64,000 nucleotides of DNA from Dechloromonas sp. H13. Lineage in GTDB: Bacteria; Pseudomonadota; Gammaproteobacteria; Burkholderiales; Rhodocyclaceae. Positions 52,927 to 61,352 of this stretch are shown here, piece by piece (position 1 is the stretch's first letter; each line of letters starts with the position of its first letter). A program made the position numbers and the translations under genes. The stretch is from positions 248,001-312,000 of the forward strand of contig NZ_SSXX01000004.1 in assembly GCF_009469615.1 (NCBI RefSeq), in the 5' to 3' direction. The notes beneath the pieces are model-generated. The model had not been told where the DNA came from, made no database searches, and worked only from the letters and a program-made list of their open reading frames with translations.

Positions 52927-53118
52927 ATGTCAAAAATACCTGTAATCAAGTGCGATCCTGCTAACCTCACGTACATCGACGAAGCTGAACTGCAAACCAA
53001 GACCAATGACGAAGAGTGGCAAGACCTTTACGACATGGATTTCCGCCCGTCCGACTTCAAGGGCAAGGCCCGTGCCGCCTTCGAGGACTTCATCAAGAGA
53101 AATGGGTATGAGCTTTGA
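52927..53118 (+). CDS. 63-aa acidic protein of unknown function
   Basis: Starts MSKIPVIKCDPANLTYIDEAEL, with AAGGAG upstream of the ATG at 52927. Acidic, hydrophilic, with an aromatic-rich core (EWQDLYDMDFRPSDF). No family recognised. It lies 14 nt after the ADP-ribosylglycohydrolase and is probably co-transcribed with it, so a partner or substrate role is possible. Confidence 0.65.
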   Translation: MSKIPVIKCDPANLTYIDEAELQTKTNDEEWQDLYDMDFRPSDFKGKARAAFEDFIKRNGYEL

Positions 53119-53287
53119 GGCGTCTCAGTTACTATCGCAGCCCATTTGGCTTTTGCGCTAAAGGCTACTCGGTGGGTGGGGGTTAAACTGCTCGCCCCCG
53201 AGGCTTTGTGTAGCTCAGTGCGTGGCCAATAAATATTTTGTGATCAGAACGATGATTAATAAAAGCCTTCGGTCGGTTTTCAACATT

Positions 53288-53301
53288 ACCTTCTGCAACC
53301 T
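53288..53301. repeat. attR of island 2 (displaced zapD 3' end)
   Basis: ACCTTCTGCAACCT, followed by CTGATGG in which the original zapD TGA overlaps the yacG ATG. The preceding 170 bp (53119-53287) hold no gene; a TGTGTAGC motif shared with the left end (46419-46426 and 53207-53214) may be an arm-type site. Confidence 0.82.
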
Positions 53302-53304
53302 CTG

Positions 53305-53502
53305 ATGGCTGTGCGCAAGGTGCGCTGCCCGCAATGCGGCGGCGAGGCGCTGTGGGCGCCGGAAAACCCGTGGCGCCCCTTCTGTTCCGAACGCTGCAAG
53401 CAGATCGATCTCGGTTGCTGGGCCAGCGATTCCTACCGGATTCCGGTGCAGGAAGAAGACAACGATCCGGGCGTCGATCCCGATCCTACCAGCCGCGCAT
53501 AA
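53305..53502 (+). CDS. yacG: DNA gyrase inhibitor YacG
   Basis: 65 aa with the zinc ligands [11 protein letters not shown] and [23 protein letters not shown]. It binds gyrase. In the ancestor the ATG overlapped the zapD TGA; island 2 has cut that coupling, and no clear Shine-Dalgarno is now present. The 3' end overlaps the convergent mutT-thiE gene by 17 nt. Confidence 0.93.
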   Translation: MAVRKVRCPQCGGEALWAPENPWRPFCSERCKQIDLGCWASDSYRIPVQEEDNDPGVDPDPTSRA

Positions 53503-54430
53503 GCGCGATGCCGTGCGCGCCGTGGCCCTGGGCCGTGGTCAGCATTTCCATCCGCATGCCGCCCAGCGCCAGAACCGGCAGCGTATTGCCGGCCAGCAAG
53601 CGCTCGAATTCCGTCCAGCCAATTCCCGATGATTCCGGATGGGTCGGCGTCGGCAGCACCGGGCCGAGCAGCGCATAGTCGAAGGCCAACTCGCCGGCGC
53701 GGGCGATTTCCGCCGTGTCGTGGCACGAGGCGCCCACCCACGCGAAATCCGGGCGCCGGGTGCAGGTGGCAAGCCGGGCGGCCGACAGGTGTACGCCGTC
53801 GGCGCCGGTACGCCGGGCGATCTCCTCGTCGTCATTGATGACAACCAGCGCGCCGTGGCTGTGCGCCAGGCGGACGACGGTCTCGGCAAACCACAGACGC
53901 TGCGCCGGCGGCCAGCCCTTGTCGCGTACCTGGATCAGCCGCAGGCCGGCGCTCAGCGCCTCTTCCAGTCGCTCCAGCTGGCGTTCGACGCCTTCGCTTT
54001 CGGCCATGGTGATGGCCATCGTCGTCGGTAGCGCCAGCGCCTTCAGGATCGGATCGTTGGCCGGCAGGATGGGGGCGACGGTCGCCGATTTGCCGCATTC
54101 CTGCCAGTCGACCGCAGCATGTTCGAGTGGGGCGGTGATCCCGATTTCGCCCTCCCACGCCGTCACGCGCCAGAAATTGAGACGCACGGTGGCGTGCGGG
54201 TAGGTGAAGACGCGGGTCAGCCAGGGCGAACAGGCGGTGACCAAGATGCCGAGTTCCTCGTGCAGTTCGCGGACCAGCGCGTCGCGCACTGTTTCGCCAG
54301 GCTCCACCTTGCCGCCGGGAAACTCCCAGTAACCCGCATACACCTTGCCCTCGGGGCGCTGGGCGAGCAGGAATTCGCGGCCGCCGGCGCGCAGCATCAC
54401 GGCGGCGGCGACCTCGACCACCTGGCTCAC
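53486..54430 (-). CDS. Nudix hydrolase fused to ThiE-like domain
   Basis: 314 aa. Residues 1-130 are MutT-like with an intact Nudix box [24 protein letters not shown]. Residues 145-314 are thiamine-phosphate-synthase-like ([48 protein letters not shown]). The MutT/ThiE fusion is common in beta- and gammaproteobacteria; the enzyme cleans oxidised nucleotides, and the ThiE part's role is debated. Overlaps the DUF815 gene by 4 nt. Confidence 0.92.
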   Translation of the reverse strand: MSQVVEVAAAVMLRAGGREFLLAQRPEGKVYAGYWEFPGGKVEPGETVRDALVRELHEELGILVTACSPWLTRVFTYPHATVRLNFWRVTAWEGEIGITAPLEHAAVDWQECGKSATVAPILPANDPILKALALPTTMAITMAESEGVERQLERLEEALSAGLRLIQVRDKGWPPAQRLWFAETVVRLAHSHGALVVINDDEEIARRTGADGVHLSAARLATCTRRPDFAWVGASCHDTAEIARAGELAFDYALLGPVLPTPTHPESSGIGWTEFERLLAGNTLPVLALGGMRMEMLTTAQGHGAHGIALMRGW

Positions 54431-55317
54431 TTCGCCTTCTTTCGCGCCGGCTTCTGCTGTCCCGCCAGGTCGCGGGCGAACTGCCAGGCGACGCGTCCGC
54501 TGCGCGAGCCACGGCCGAGCGCCCAGTTCAGCGCATCGCGCTCGCAGGCGGCGATCCGCGCCTCGTCGACGCCGAAATGGCGCAGCCAGTGGTTGACGAT
54601 GCCCAGGTAGTCATCCTGGCTGAACGGGTAGAAGGAAATCCACAGCCCGAAGCGCTCGGAGAGGGAAATCTTCTCCTCGGTCGCCTCGCCGGGATGGATC
54701 TCGTCGTCGACGCGCGTGGTGTCGAGATTCTCGGCAAAGTATTCGGGCATCAGGTGGCGCCGGTTCGAGGTGGCGTAGATCAGCACGTTGTCCGGCGGTG
54801 CCGCGACCGAGCCGTCGAGCACCGATTTCAGCGCCTTGTACGCTGTTTCCCCGGCTTCGAACGAGAGGTCGTCGCAAAAGACGATGAAGCGCTCGCGGCG
54901 CCCCTCGAGCAGTTCGACGATGTCCTGCAGGTCGACCAGGTCGTCCTTGTCGACCTCGATCAGGCGCAGGCCCTTCTTCGCGAATTCGTTGAGCACCGCC
55001 TTGACCAGCGACGACTTGCCCGAGCCGCGGCTGCCAGTCAGCAGCACGTTGTTGGCCGGCTGGCCGGCGACGAACTGGCGTGTGTTGGCGACGATGCGCG
55101 CCTTCTGGTCATCGATGTGCTCGAGGTCGGCGAGGCGGATCGGGTGCGGGTGGCGCACCGCCTGCAGCCAGCCGCGGCCGTTGCGCGTGCGCCAGCGGAA
55201 GGCAATCGCCGCATCCCAGGCGGGTGGCGGCGGGGCGGGTGGGAGGCTGGCTTCAAGTTGCCCGAGAACGGCCTCGGCGCGGGTCAGGAGACGTTCGAGT
55301 TGCAGGGTGTTCGGCAT
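54427..55317 (-). CDS. DUF815 family AAA-type ATPase
   Basis: 296 aa from MPNTLQLERLLTRAEAVLGQ. Walker A GSRGSGKSSLVKAVLNEF, Walker B FIVFCDDLSFE and a sensor region IYATSNRRHLMP mark the DUF815 group of P-loop proteins, uncharacterised but widely conserved. The frame runs to 55479; the ATG at 55315-55317 gives the family N-terminus. Divergent from mltA. Confidence 0.88.
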   Translation of the reverse strand: MPNTLQLERLLTRAEAVLGQLEASLPPAPPPPAWDAAIAFRWRTRNGRGWLQAVRHPHPIRLADLEHIDDQKARIVANTRQFVAGQPANNVLLTGSRGSGKSSLVKAVLNEFAKKGLRLIEVDKDDLVDLQDIVELLEGRRERFIVFCDDLSFEAGETAYKALKSVLDGSVAAPPDNVLIYATSNRRHLMPEYFAENLDTTRVDDEIHPGEATEEKISLSERFGLWISFYPFSQDDYLGIVNHWLRHFGVDEARIAACERDALNWALGRGSRSGRVAWQFARDLAGQQKPARKKAK

Positions 55318-55363
55318 GGTGGCTTTATACTTCGCGGCGAATCTGCGAACTCTAACGAAACAC

Positions 55364-56599
55364 ATGCGAAAAATCCAAGCTGCCGCGCTTTTCACCGCCA
55401 TTCTTGCCGCGCTATTCCTGGCTGCCTGCACCACGACCACTACTACGACCCCGACCGGTGAGCCGACCGTCGGCTGCAAATCCTGTCCCGCCTGCCCGAC
55501 ATGTCCGCCGCCTGCGGTGGCGCCACCCGCCGCCGTGCCCTTCTCCCGTACCCTGGTGGCGGCCGCCTGGTCCGACCTTCCGGGCTGGGTAGACGACGAT
55601 CACGGCGCCGCCTGGCCGGCCTTCATGGCCAGCTGCCGCGGCATTGCCGGCAAGCCGCACGGCGCGGGCTGGAAGCGCGTCTGCGATCTGGCGCGGGCCG
55701 CCGAGGGCAAGCCGGGGCACGATGCGCGCCGCTTCTTCGAGACCCAGCTCAAGCCCTACGCAATCCAGGCCGCCGACGGCAATGCCAGCGGCCTGGTGAC
55801 CGGCTACTACGAGCCGCTGCTGCGCGGCAGCCGGACGCGGACCAGGGGCTTCGAGCAACCGGTGCGCGGCGTGCCGGACGACCTGCTGACCGTCGACCTG
55901 TCGGCCATCTTTCCCGAGCTGAAGGACAAGCGGGTGCGCGGCCGGCTCGAAGGCAACAAGGTCGTGCCCTACTGGTCGCGGGGCGAGATCGCCGCGCGCG
56001 GCGACAAGCTGCCGGCGCGCACGCTGCTCTACGTCGACGATGCGGTCGAGCTCTTCTTCCTGCAGGTCCAGGGCTCCGGGCGCGTCAGGCTGACCGACGG
56101 CACGATGACCCGCCTCAACTATGCCGACCAGAACGGATATCCCTACCAATCCATCGGCCGGGTGCTGGTCGACCGCGGCGAACTGAAACTGGAAGAGGCG
56201 TCGATGCAGGGCATCCAGGCCTGGGCGCGGGCCAACCCGGGGCGCCTGGATGAATTGCTCAACACCAATCCCAGCTACGTCTTCTTCCGTGAAGTGCCGA
56301 ACAGCAAGGATGGCCCGGTCGGCGCGCTGGGCGTGCCGCTGACCGCCGAGCGCAGCATCGCCGTCGATCCGCGCTCGGTACCGCTGGGCGCGCCGGTATT
56401 CCTGGCGACGACGCGTCCGAATTCGGGCAGGGCGTTGAATCGCCTGATGCTGGCTCAGGATACCGGCAGCGCGATCAAGGGGGCGGTGCGCGCCGACTTC
56501 TTCTGGGGCTTCGGCAAGGAAGCTGGCGAGCAGGCGGGGCGCATGAAGCAGGCCGGCCGCATGTGGTTGCTGTTGCCGCCGGAAGCGGTCCCAAAATGA
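55364..56599 (+). CDS. mltA: membrane-bound lytic murein transglycosylase A
   Basis: 411 aa. Lipobox LFLAACTT follows a 20-residue signal, so an outer-membrane lipoprotein. VTGYYEPLLRGSRTR, LFFLQVQGSGRVRL and the 3D-domain motif SIAVDPRSVPLGAPVF...AQDTGSAIKGAVRADFFWG are typical of MltA, with the catalytic Asp in the last segment. It cleaves peptidoglycan glycan strands. A Thr-rich linker follows the lipobox. Confidence 0.95.
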   Translation: MRKIQAAALFTAILAALFLAACTTTTTTTPTGEPTVGCKSCPACPTCPPPAVAPPAAVPFSRTLVAAAWSDLPGWVDDDHGAAWPAFMASCRGIAGKPHGAGWKRVCDLARAAEGKPGHDARRFFETQLKPYAIQAADGNASGLVTGYYEPLLRGSRTRTRGFEQPVRGVPDDLLTVDLSAIFPELKDKRVRGRLEGNKVVPYWSRGEIAARGDKLPARTLLYVDDAVELFFLQVQGSGRVRLTDGTMTRLNYADQNGYPYQSIGRVLVDRGELKLEEASMQGIQAWARANPGRLDELLNTNPSYVFFREVPNSKDGPVGALGVPLTAERSIAVDPRSVPLGAPVFLATTRPNSGRALNRLMLAQDTGSAIKGAVRADFFWGFGKEAGEQAGRMKQAGRMWLLLPPEAVPK

Positions 56600-56638
56600 G
56601 GCATGAGCGCACCATTTGAATGCGCGCAGCCGGTAATT

Positions 56639-56655
56639 TGCACAAAACAGGTGCA
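56639..56655. promoter_or_regulatory. NtrC-type binding site upstream of amtB
   Basis: TGCACAAAACAGGTGCA, matching the NtrC dyad TGCACC-N5-GGTGCA at ten of its twelve positions, about 55 bp upstream of the sigma-54 -24 box. A weaker half-match (GCGCACC...ATGCGC) is at 56607-56625. Confidence 0.7.
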
Positions 56656-56709
56656 AAACTTCTCGTATGCGAGAATCTAATGCACTGATTTGAAATAATA
56701 TTAATGCAC

Positions 56710-56725
56710 TGGAATGGTGCTTGCT
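56710..56725 (+). promoter_or_regulatory. sigma-54 (-24/-12) promoter of amtB
   Basis: TGGAATGGTGCTTGCT matches TGGCACGN4TTGCW at ten of twelve fixed positions, with the GG and GC exactly 10 nt apart. Transcription would begin near 56735, giving a leader of about 23 nt to the amtB ATG. Confidence 0.75.
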
Positions 56726-56757
56726 TTCGCATCCGGATTCTTTGATCCGGGGGTTTC

Positions 56758-57960
56758 ATGGAAGCTTTTCAGTCTGGCGGCAACGTCCTCTTCATTTTGC
56801 TGGGTGCCATCATGGTGCTCGCCATGCACGCCGGCTTCGCGTTTCTCGAAGTCGGCACGGTGCGCAAGAAAAACCAGGTCAACGCGCTGGTCAAGATCCT
56901 GACCGATTTCGCGATGTCGACCATCGCCTATTTCTTTATCGGCTACAGCATCGCCTACGGCGTCAGCTTCTTCTCCGGCGTCGATACGCTGATGGAGAAG
57001 AACGGCTTCGAGCTGACCAAGTTCTTCTTCCTGCTCACCTTCGCCGCCGCCATTCCGGCCATCATCTCCGGCGGCATCGCCGAGCGCGCCAAGTTTCATC
57101 CGCAACTGATCGCCACCTTCCTGCTGGTCGGCTTCGTCTATCCGTTCTTCGAGGGCATCGCCTGGAACCAGGCGTTCGGCATCCAGGCCTGGCTCAAGGC
57201 CACGTTCGGCGAGGAGTTCCACGATTTCGCCGGTTCCGTGGTGGTGCACGCCATGGGCGGCTGGATCGCGCTGCCGGCGGTGCTCCTGCTCGGTGCCCGC
57301 TATGGCCGCTACAGCAAGGACGGGCGGATTTCCGCCCACCCGCCCTCGTCGATTCCCTTCCTGGCGCTCGGTGCCTGGATCCTGACGGTCGGCTGGTTCG
57401 GCTTCAACGTCATGAGCGCCCAGACGCTGGACAAGATTTCCGGGCTGGTGGCACTCAATTCGCTGATGGCGATGGTCGGCGGCACGCTGGTCGCGCTGCT
57501 GATCGGCAAGAACGACCCCGGCTTCGTGCATAACGGCCCGCTCGCCGGACTGGTCGCCGTCTGTGCCGGTTCGGACCTGATGCACCCGATTGGTGCGCTG
57601 GTCGTCGGCGGCGTCGCTGGCGCACTGTTCGTGGTCATGTTCACGCTGACCCAGAACCGCTGGAAGATCGACGACGTGCTCGGCGTCTGGCCCCTGCACG
57701 GCCTGTGCGGCGCCTGGGGCGGCATTGCCGCCGGCATCTTCGGCAGCAAGGCGCTCGGCGGCGCCGGCGGCATCGCCTTCATGCCGCAACTGATCATGAC
57801 CGGGCTGGCGATCGTGGTGGCGATGGCCGGCAGTCTGCTGGTCTATGGTGCGCTGAAGGCGGTGCTCGGCCTGCGCCTCGATCAGGAAGAGGAATACCAG
57901 GGCGCCGACCTGAGCATCCACAAGATCACCGCAACGCCCGAGCGCGAGCCGAACTGGTGA
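56758..57960 (+). CDS. amtB: ammonium transporter
   Basis: 400 aa, about 11 membrane helices, with the two pore histidines in VVVHAMGGWIALP and WPLHGLCGAWGG and the signature LAGLVAVCAGSDLMHP. There is no cleavable signal peptide. A nitrogen-controlled sigma-54 promoter precedes it, and a terminator follows. No glnK (PII) gene is adjacent, which is less usual for an amt gene. Confidence 0.95.
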   Translation: MEAFQSGGNVLFILLGAIMVLAMHAGFAFLEVGTVRKKNQVNALVKILTDFAMSTIAYFFIGYSIAYGVSFFSGVDTLMEKNGFELTKFFFLLTFAAAIPAIISGGIAERAKFHPQLIATFLLVGFVYPFFEGIAWNQAFGIQAWLKATFGEEFHDFAGSVVVHAMGGWIALPAVLLLGARYGRYSKDGRISAHPPSSIPFLALGAWILTVGWFGFNVMSAQTLDKISGLVALNSLMAMVGGTLVALLIGKNDPGFVHNGPLAGLVAVCAGSDLMHPIGALVVGGVAGALFVVMFTLTQNRWKIDDVLGVWPLHGLCGAWGGIAAGIFGSKALGGAGGIAFMPQLIMTGLAIVVAMAGSLLVYGALKAVLGLRLDQEEEYQGADLSIHKITATPEREPNW

Positions 57961-58002
57961 ATTTCGGCGGCGGCTTGTCGCCAAGTTCACGAAAACCGGG
58001 AA

Positions 58003-58030
58003 GGGCGCCGATGCGGCGCCCTTTTTTTTT
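58003..58030 (+). terminator. Rho-independent terminator of amtB
   Basis: GGGCGCC-GATGC-GGCGCCC with nine following T, 43 bp after the amtB stop. The rest of 57961-58265 holds no gene I can support. Confidence 0.9.
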
Positions 58031-58265
58031 CACCATCCGCTTCCCTTGACAGGGGTTTCGGCGACCTGCCGCGGCGGTGTGCGACCGAACTGCGCGGCGC
58101 CAGGGAGGCGAACGCCGGTCTAGCGCTCGTGGCTCTGCCTGGCAGGGTCCGAAAATTGCTGCTGACAGCATCGCTTTTGTTTCCGCTGGTAAGCTTGCGC
58201 GCTGTTCACTACCGCCGCGACAAGTATCCGGCGGCGTCTCCCTCCGTGCTTCATTGGTGCCAGTC

Positions 58266-60470
58266 ATGATCGAACCCAAGTGCTCGCGATCCGCCATCCG
58301 GCGCATCGCTTCGGGCAGCATTGCTGCATTCGCCCTCGTCGGCACACTTGCCGCGGCCGCCGAGCGGCCCCGCGTCGGCCTCGTTCTCGGTGGTGGCGGC
58401 GCCCGCGGGGCAGCGCACATCGGTGTCCTCGAGGTGCTCCGGGAGAACCGGATACCGGTCGACTGCGTGGCCGGCACCAGCATGGGCGGGCTGGTCACCG
58501 GCGCCTTTGCCGCCGGCCTGAGTCCCGACGAGATGCTGGCGGCGATGGGCAAGGCTGACTGGCGGGCCATGTTCAACGACAACCCGCCGGTGGAGGATCT
58601 CAATCCGCGCATCAAGTACCAGTCCCGGCGTTTCATTCCCGGTACCGAGATGGGGATGACGAAGGACGGCGTACAGGCGCTTCCCTCGGTCGTCGGTGGG
58701 CAGAAGGTCAAGCTGTTCATCAATCAGCTGGTTCGCAGCCAGTATGGCGAGCCGCAGATCGAGAACATGCCGCTCCCGGTTTCCATCGTCGCCACCGACC
58801 TGGTGACCGGCGACAAGGTGGTGTTCCGCGAGGGCAGCCTGACCAAGGCCATGCGCGCGACGATGTCGGTGCCCGGCCTGATGACGCCGGTCAAGGACGG
58901 TGACCGGCTGCTGGTCGATGGCGGTCTGGTCGACAACGTGCCGATCGACGAGGTGCGCAAGAACTGCAAGGCCGATGTCGTGATCGCCGTCAACGTCGGG
59001 TCGCCGCTGATGAAGGCCGGCGAGATCGGCGGCATCCTCTCGGTGGCCGGGCAGATGGTCAACATCCTGACCGAGCAGAACGTGACGAGGTCGCTGGCTA
59101 CGCTCACCGCGTCGGATATCTACATCAAGCCGGACCTGGAGGGCATTACCGCGGCCGAATTCGGTCGCTACGATGAAACGGCGAAGCGCGGGCGCGCAGC
59201 GGCCGAGGCGCTGCTGCCGCGGCTGCAGGCACTGAGCGTGGACGAGACGCAGTATCAGGCCTGGCTGACGGCCATGACGCCGGTCCGTGGCCCGTTGCCG
59301 GTCGTCGACGAAGTGCGGATCGCCGGCCTGAAGCGGGTGAACCCGGCCTATCCGGATCGCTATCTGAAGAATTACGAAGGCGTGCCGGTCGACGTCGACC
59401 GGCTGGACAAGGATATCGGCCTGATCTTCGGCGATGGCGAATATGACCATGTGGACTTCTCGCTGTTGTCCACGCGGGATCGCAACATCCTGCGCGTGAC
59501 GCCGCTGGAAAAGGAATTCGGGCCGGATTACCTGCGCTTTGGCTTCAATCTAAACTCGGTTTCCAACGGCTCGTCCACCTTCAACATGCGGGTCGCCTAC
59601 CAGAAAACCCTGATCAACAGCCTGGGCGGCGAGTGGCTGGCCGGGGTCCAGGTCGGCAACGAAATCGGGGCGTTCACTGAGTTCTATCAACCGCTCGACG
59701 CCGAGCGGCGTTTCTTTTTCGAGCCCAGGCTTATCTACCTGCGCGTACCGCTCGATATCTATCAGAACAACAATCGGGTGGCCGAATACCGGGTCGATCA
59801 GACGACCCTCGACCTGCTGGCGGGAATCAACGTCGGCCTGTGGGGGCCGGTGGCGTTTGGCTGGACCGAGCGTTACCGCAATGCCGACCTGGAAACCGGA
59901 TCGCCGACTTTCAGGAGTGGAGGCAAGGGCTATGGTGGCTTCCTAGCCAAGATGGAATTCGACCAGTTCGACCGCCTGTACAACCCGACGACCGGCTGGG
60001 CGGCCTACGGGAACTACTTCTACGCGGCGGGCGACGGCTATGACCGGGCGGAACTGGACCTGCGCGCCGCGCAGAGCATCGGCGACTACGTCTTCCACGG
60101 GCGGATCCGCGGCGCCGGTTCCCTGACCGGCACGTTGCCCTTCTACGACGCCGTGGCGCTGGGCGGTTTCCTCAACCTGTCGGGGTTCGTGCGCAACCAG
60201 ATCATCGGCGACTCGCTCATGTATGGCAACGTCCGCGTCGAGAAGGTTGTCGGGCGACTGCCGGCAGGCCTGCGCGGCGACATGCGGGTCGGCGTGGCTC
60301 TGGAGGGCGGGCAGGTCAACGGCCGCTACACGGAAACGAACCTGAACGGCTGGCAAAGCTCGGTGACCGCTTATGCAGGAGGCGAGACGCCGTTGGGGAT
60401 GGTTTATGTCGGTTACGGGTATGCGCCGAACGGCATGGGCAATTTCTACCTGTTCATCGGGACGCCGTGA
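58266..60470 (+). CDS. patatin-like phospholipase with outer-membrane beta-barrel (PlpD-like)
   Basis: 734 aa from the ATG at 58266, with signal peptide ending in LAAAAERP. Patatin domain (residues 40-300): oxyanion GGGGARG, nucleophile GTSMGG and Asp in DGGLVDN. A POTRA-like segment follows (about 400-480) and then a 16-strand-like barrel ending in a C-terminal aromatic (YLFIGTP). The design is that of PlpD-type autosecreted lipases. The frame is open from 58077 but the upstream part lacks a signal. Confidence 0.92.
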   Translation: MIEPKCSRSAIRRIASGSIAAFALVGTLAAAAERPRVGLVLGGGGARGAAHIGVLEVLRENRIPVDCVAGTSMGGLVTGAFAAGLSPDEMLAAMGKADWRAMFNDNPPVEDLNPRIKYQSRRFIPGTEMGMTKDGVQALPSVVGGQKVKLFINQLVRSQYGEPQIENMPLPVSIVATDLVTGDKVVFREGSLTKAMRATMSVPGLMTPVKDGDRLLVDGGLVDNVPIDEVRKNCKADVVIAVNVGSPLMKAGEIGGILSVAGQMVNILTEQNVTRSLATLTASDIYIKPDLEGITAAEFGRYDETAKRGRAAAEALLPRLQALSVDETQYQAWLTAMTPVRGPLPVVDEVRIAGLKRVNPAYPDRYLKNYEGVPVDVDRLDKDIGLIFGDGEYDHVDFSLLSTRDRNILRVTPLEKEFGPDYLRFGFNLNSVSNGSSTFNMRVAYQKTLINSLGGEWLAGVQVGNEIGAFTEFYQPLDAERRFFFEPRLIYLRVPLDIYQNNNRVAEYRVDQTTLDLLAGINVGLWGPVAFGWTERYRNADLETGSPTFRSGGKGYGGFLAKMEFDQFDRLYNPTTGWAAYGNYFYAAGDGYDRAELDLRAAQSIGDYVFHGRIRGAGSLTGTLPFYDAVALGGFLNLSGFVRNQIIGDSLMYGNVRVEKVVGRLPAGLRGDMRVGVALEGGQVNGRYTETNLNGWQSSVTAYAGGETPLGMVYVGYGYAPNGMGNFYLFIGTP

Positions 60471-60562
60471 GAATGCACGCCGTAGCCGCTATGGCCTCGC
60501 AAAACCCCCCAGGGTGATCTGCGCCAAGGCCGCCCCTGGAAGCCCGCCCGTGTTCCGTGCGG

Positions 60563-61330
60563 TCAGGTGCCGTCCAGGTGGGCCATGATTTCCGTCATGG
60601 CCGCGGCGGCGCCCAGTGGCAAGTGGTAGGCGACGTGGGGAGTCAGGCGGGTTTGCGCGGGGTTGATCTCGACGGTGGGAATCCCGACCCGCGCGGCCCA
60701 GACCACCGGCTCGGCGATGTACGGAAAGACGGCGGAGGTGCCGATGGTGAATACCATGTCCACACCGCGTTCGAGGGCGCCGATGAAGCGGGTCATCGCC
60801 GCTTCCGGCAAGGCCTCGCCGAAGAGCACGACGTCCGGGCGCAGCGTTCCGCCGCATTTCGGGCAGCGGGGCGGGAGCTCATGGCGGCCCAGATCGTCGA
60901 CCGGTTCGTGGAAGTCGCAACTCGCACAGACCAGCGTCTGCAGGTTGCCATGGATCTCGATCAGCTTGGTGCTGCCCGCCTTGCGGTGCAGGCCGTCGAT
61001 GTTCTGCGTGAAGACGAAGGTGTCGGGAACTTTCGCTTCCAGGCTCGCGATGGCCCGGTGCGCGGGATTGGGCAGCGCGTCGCGGCAGTGATGGGCGATC
61101 CGCGCCAGGTATTTCCAGGTGATTTCCGGGCGGACGGAAAACATGCTTCCCGACAGCGCCGTTTCGATCGGCAGCCCGTCCTCGGTCTCTTCGTCGTTGT
61201 ACAGACCGCCGACCCCGCGGTAGGTGGGTAGCCCGGAGTCAGCCGAGATGCCGGCGCCGGTGATGAAAAGCACCCGGCGCGAACGGGCGAGGTGGCGGGC
61301 GATGCGTTCGATGGCGGCTGGCGTGTCCAT
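60563..61330 (-). CDS. cobB: NAD-dependent protein deacylase, sirtuin
   Basis: 255 aa. GAGISADSGLPTYRG, FTQNIDGLHRKAGS, the catalytic His in EIHGN, and a zinc site CASC...CPKCGG show a sirtuin. It removes acyl groups from lysines using NAD. It is convergent with the patatin gene and follows the beta-CASP gene by 22 nt on the same strand. Confidence 0.93.
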   Translation of the reverse strand: MDTPAAIERIARHLARSRRVLFITGAGISADSGLPTYRGVGGLYNDEETEDGLPIETALSGSMFSVRPEITWKYLARIAHHCRDALPNPAHRAIASLEAKVPDTFVFTQNIDGLHRKAGSTKLIEIHGNLQTLVCASCDFHEPVDDLGRHELPPRCPKCGGTLRPDVVLFGEALPEAAMTRFIGALERGVDMVFTIGTSAVFPYIAEPVVWAARVGIPTVEINPAQTRLTPHVAYHLPLGAAAAMTEIMAHLDGT

Positions 61331-61352
61331 GGTCGTGGGCTATAGTGGGGGC

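Larger units (their letters stand above)
46259..53301. mobile_element. Genomic island 2 integrated at the 3' end of zapD
   Basis: A 14-bp imperfect repeat (ACCTTCTGYAAYCT), encoding the last residues of ZapD, brackets about 7 kb. The left copy finishes the intact zapD; the right copy is the displaced original end, still touching yacG. A tyrosine recombinase is the first gene on the left. Gene content (integrase, AlpA, Rep-like, nuclease, ADP-ribosylglycohydrolase) and visibly lower GC confirm foreign DNA. Confidence 0.88.

Noticed and set aside
53181-53203. GGGGG ... CCCCC stem near the right end of island 2 as a terminator
   Set aside because: The arms do not form a continuous stem and no T-run follows.
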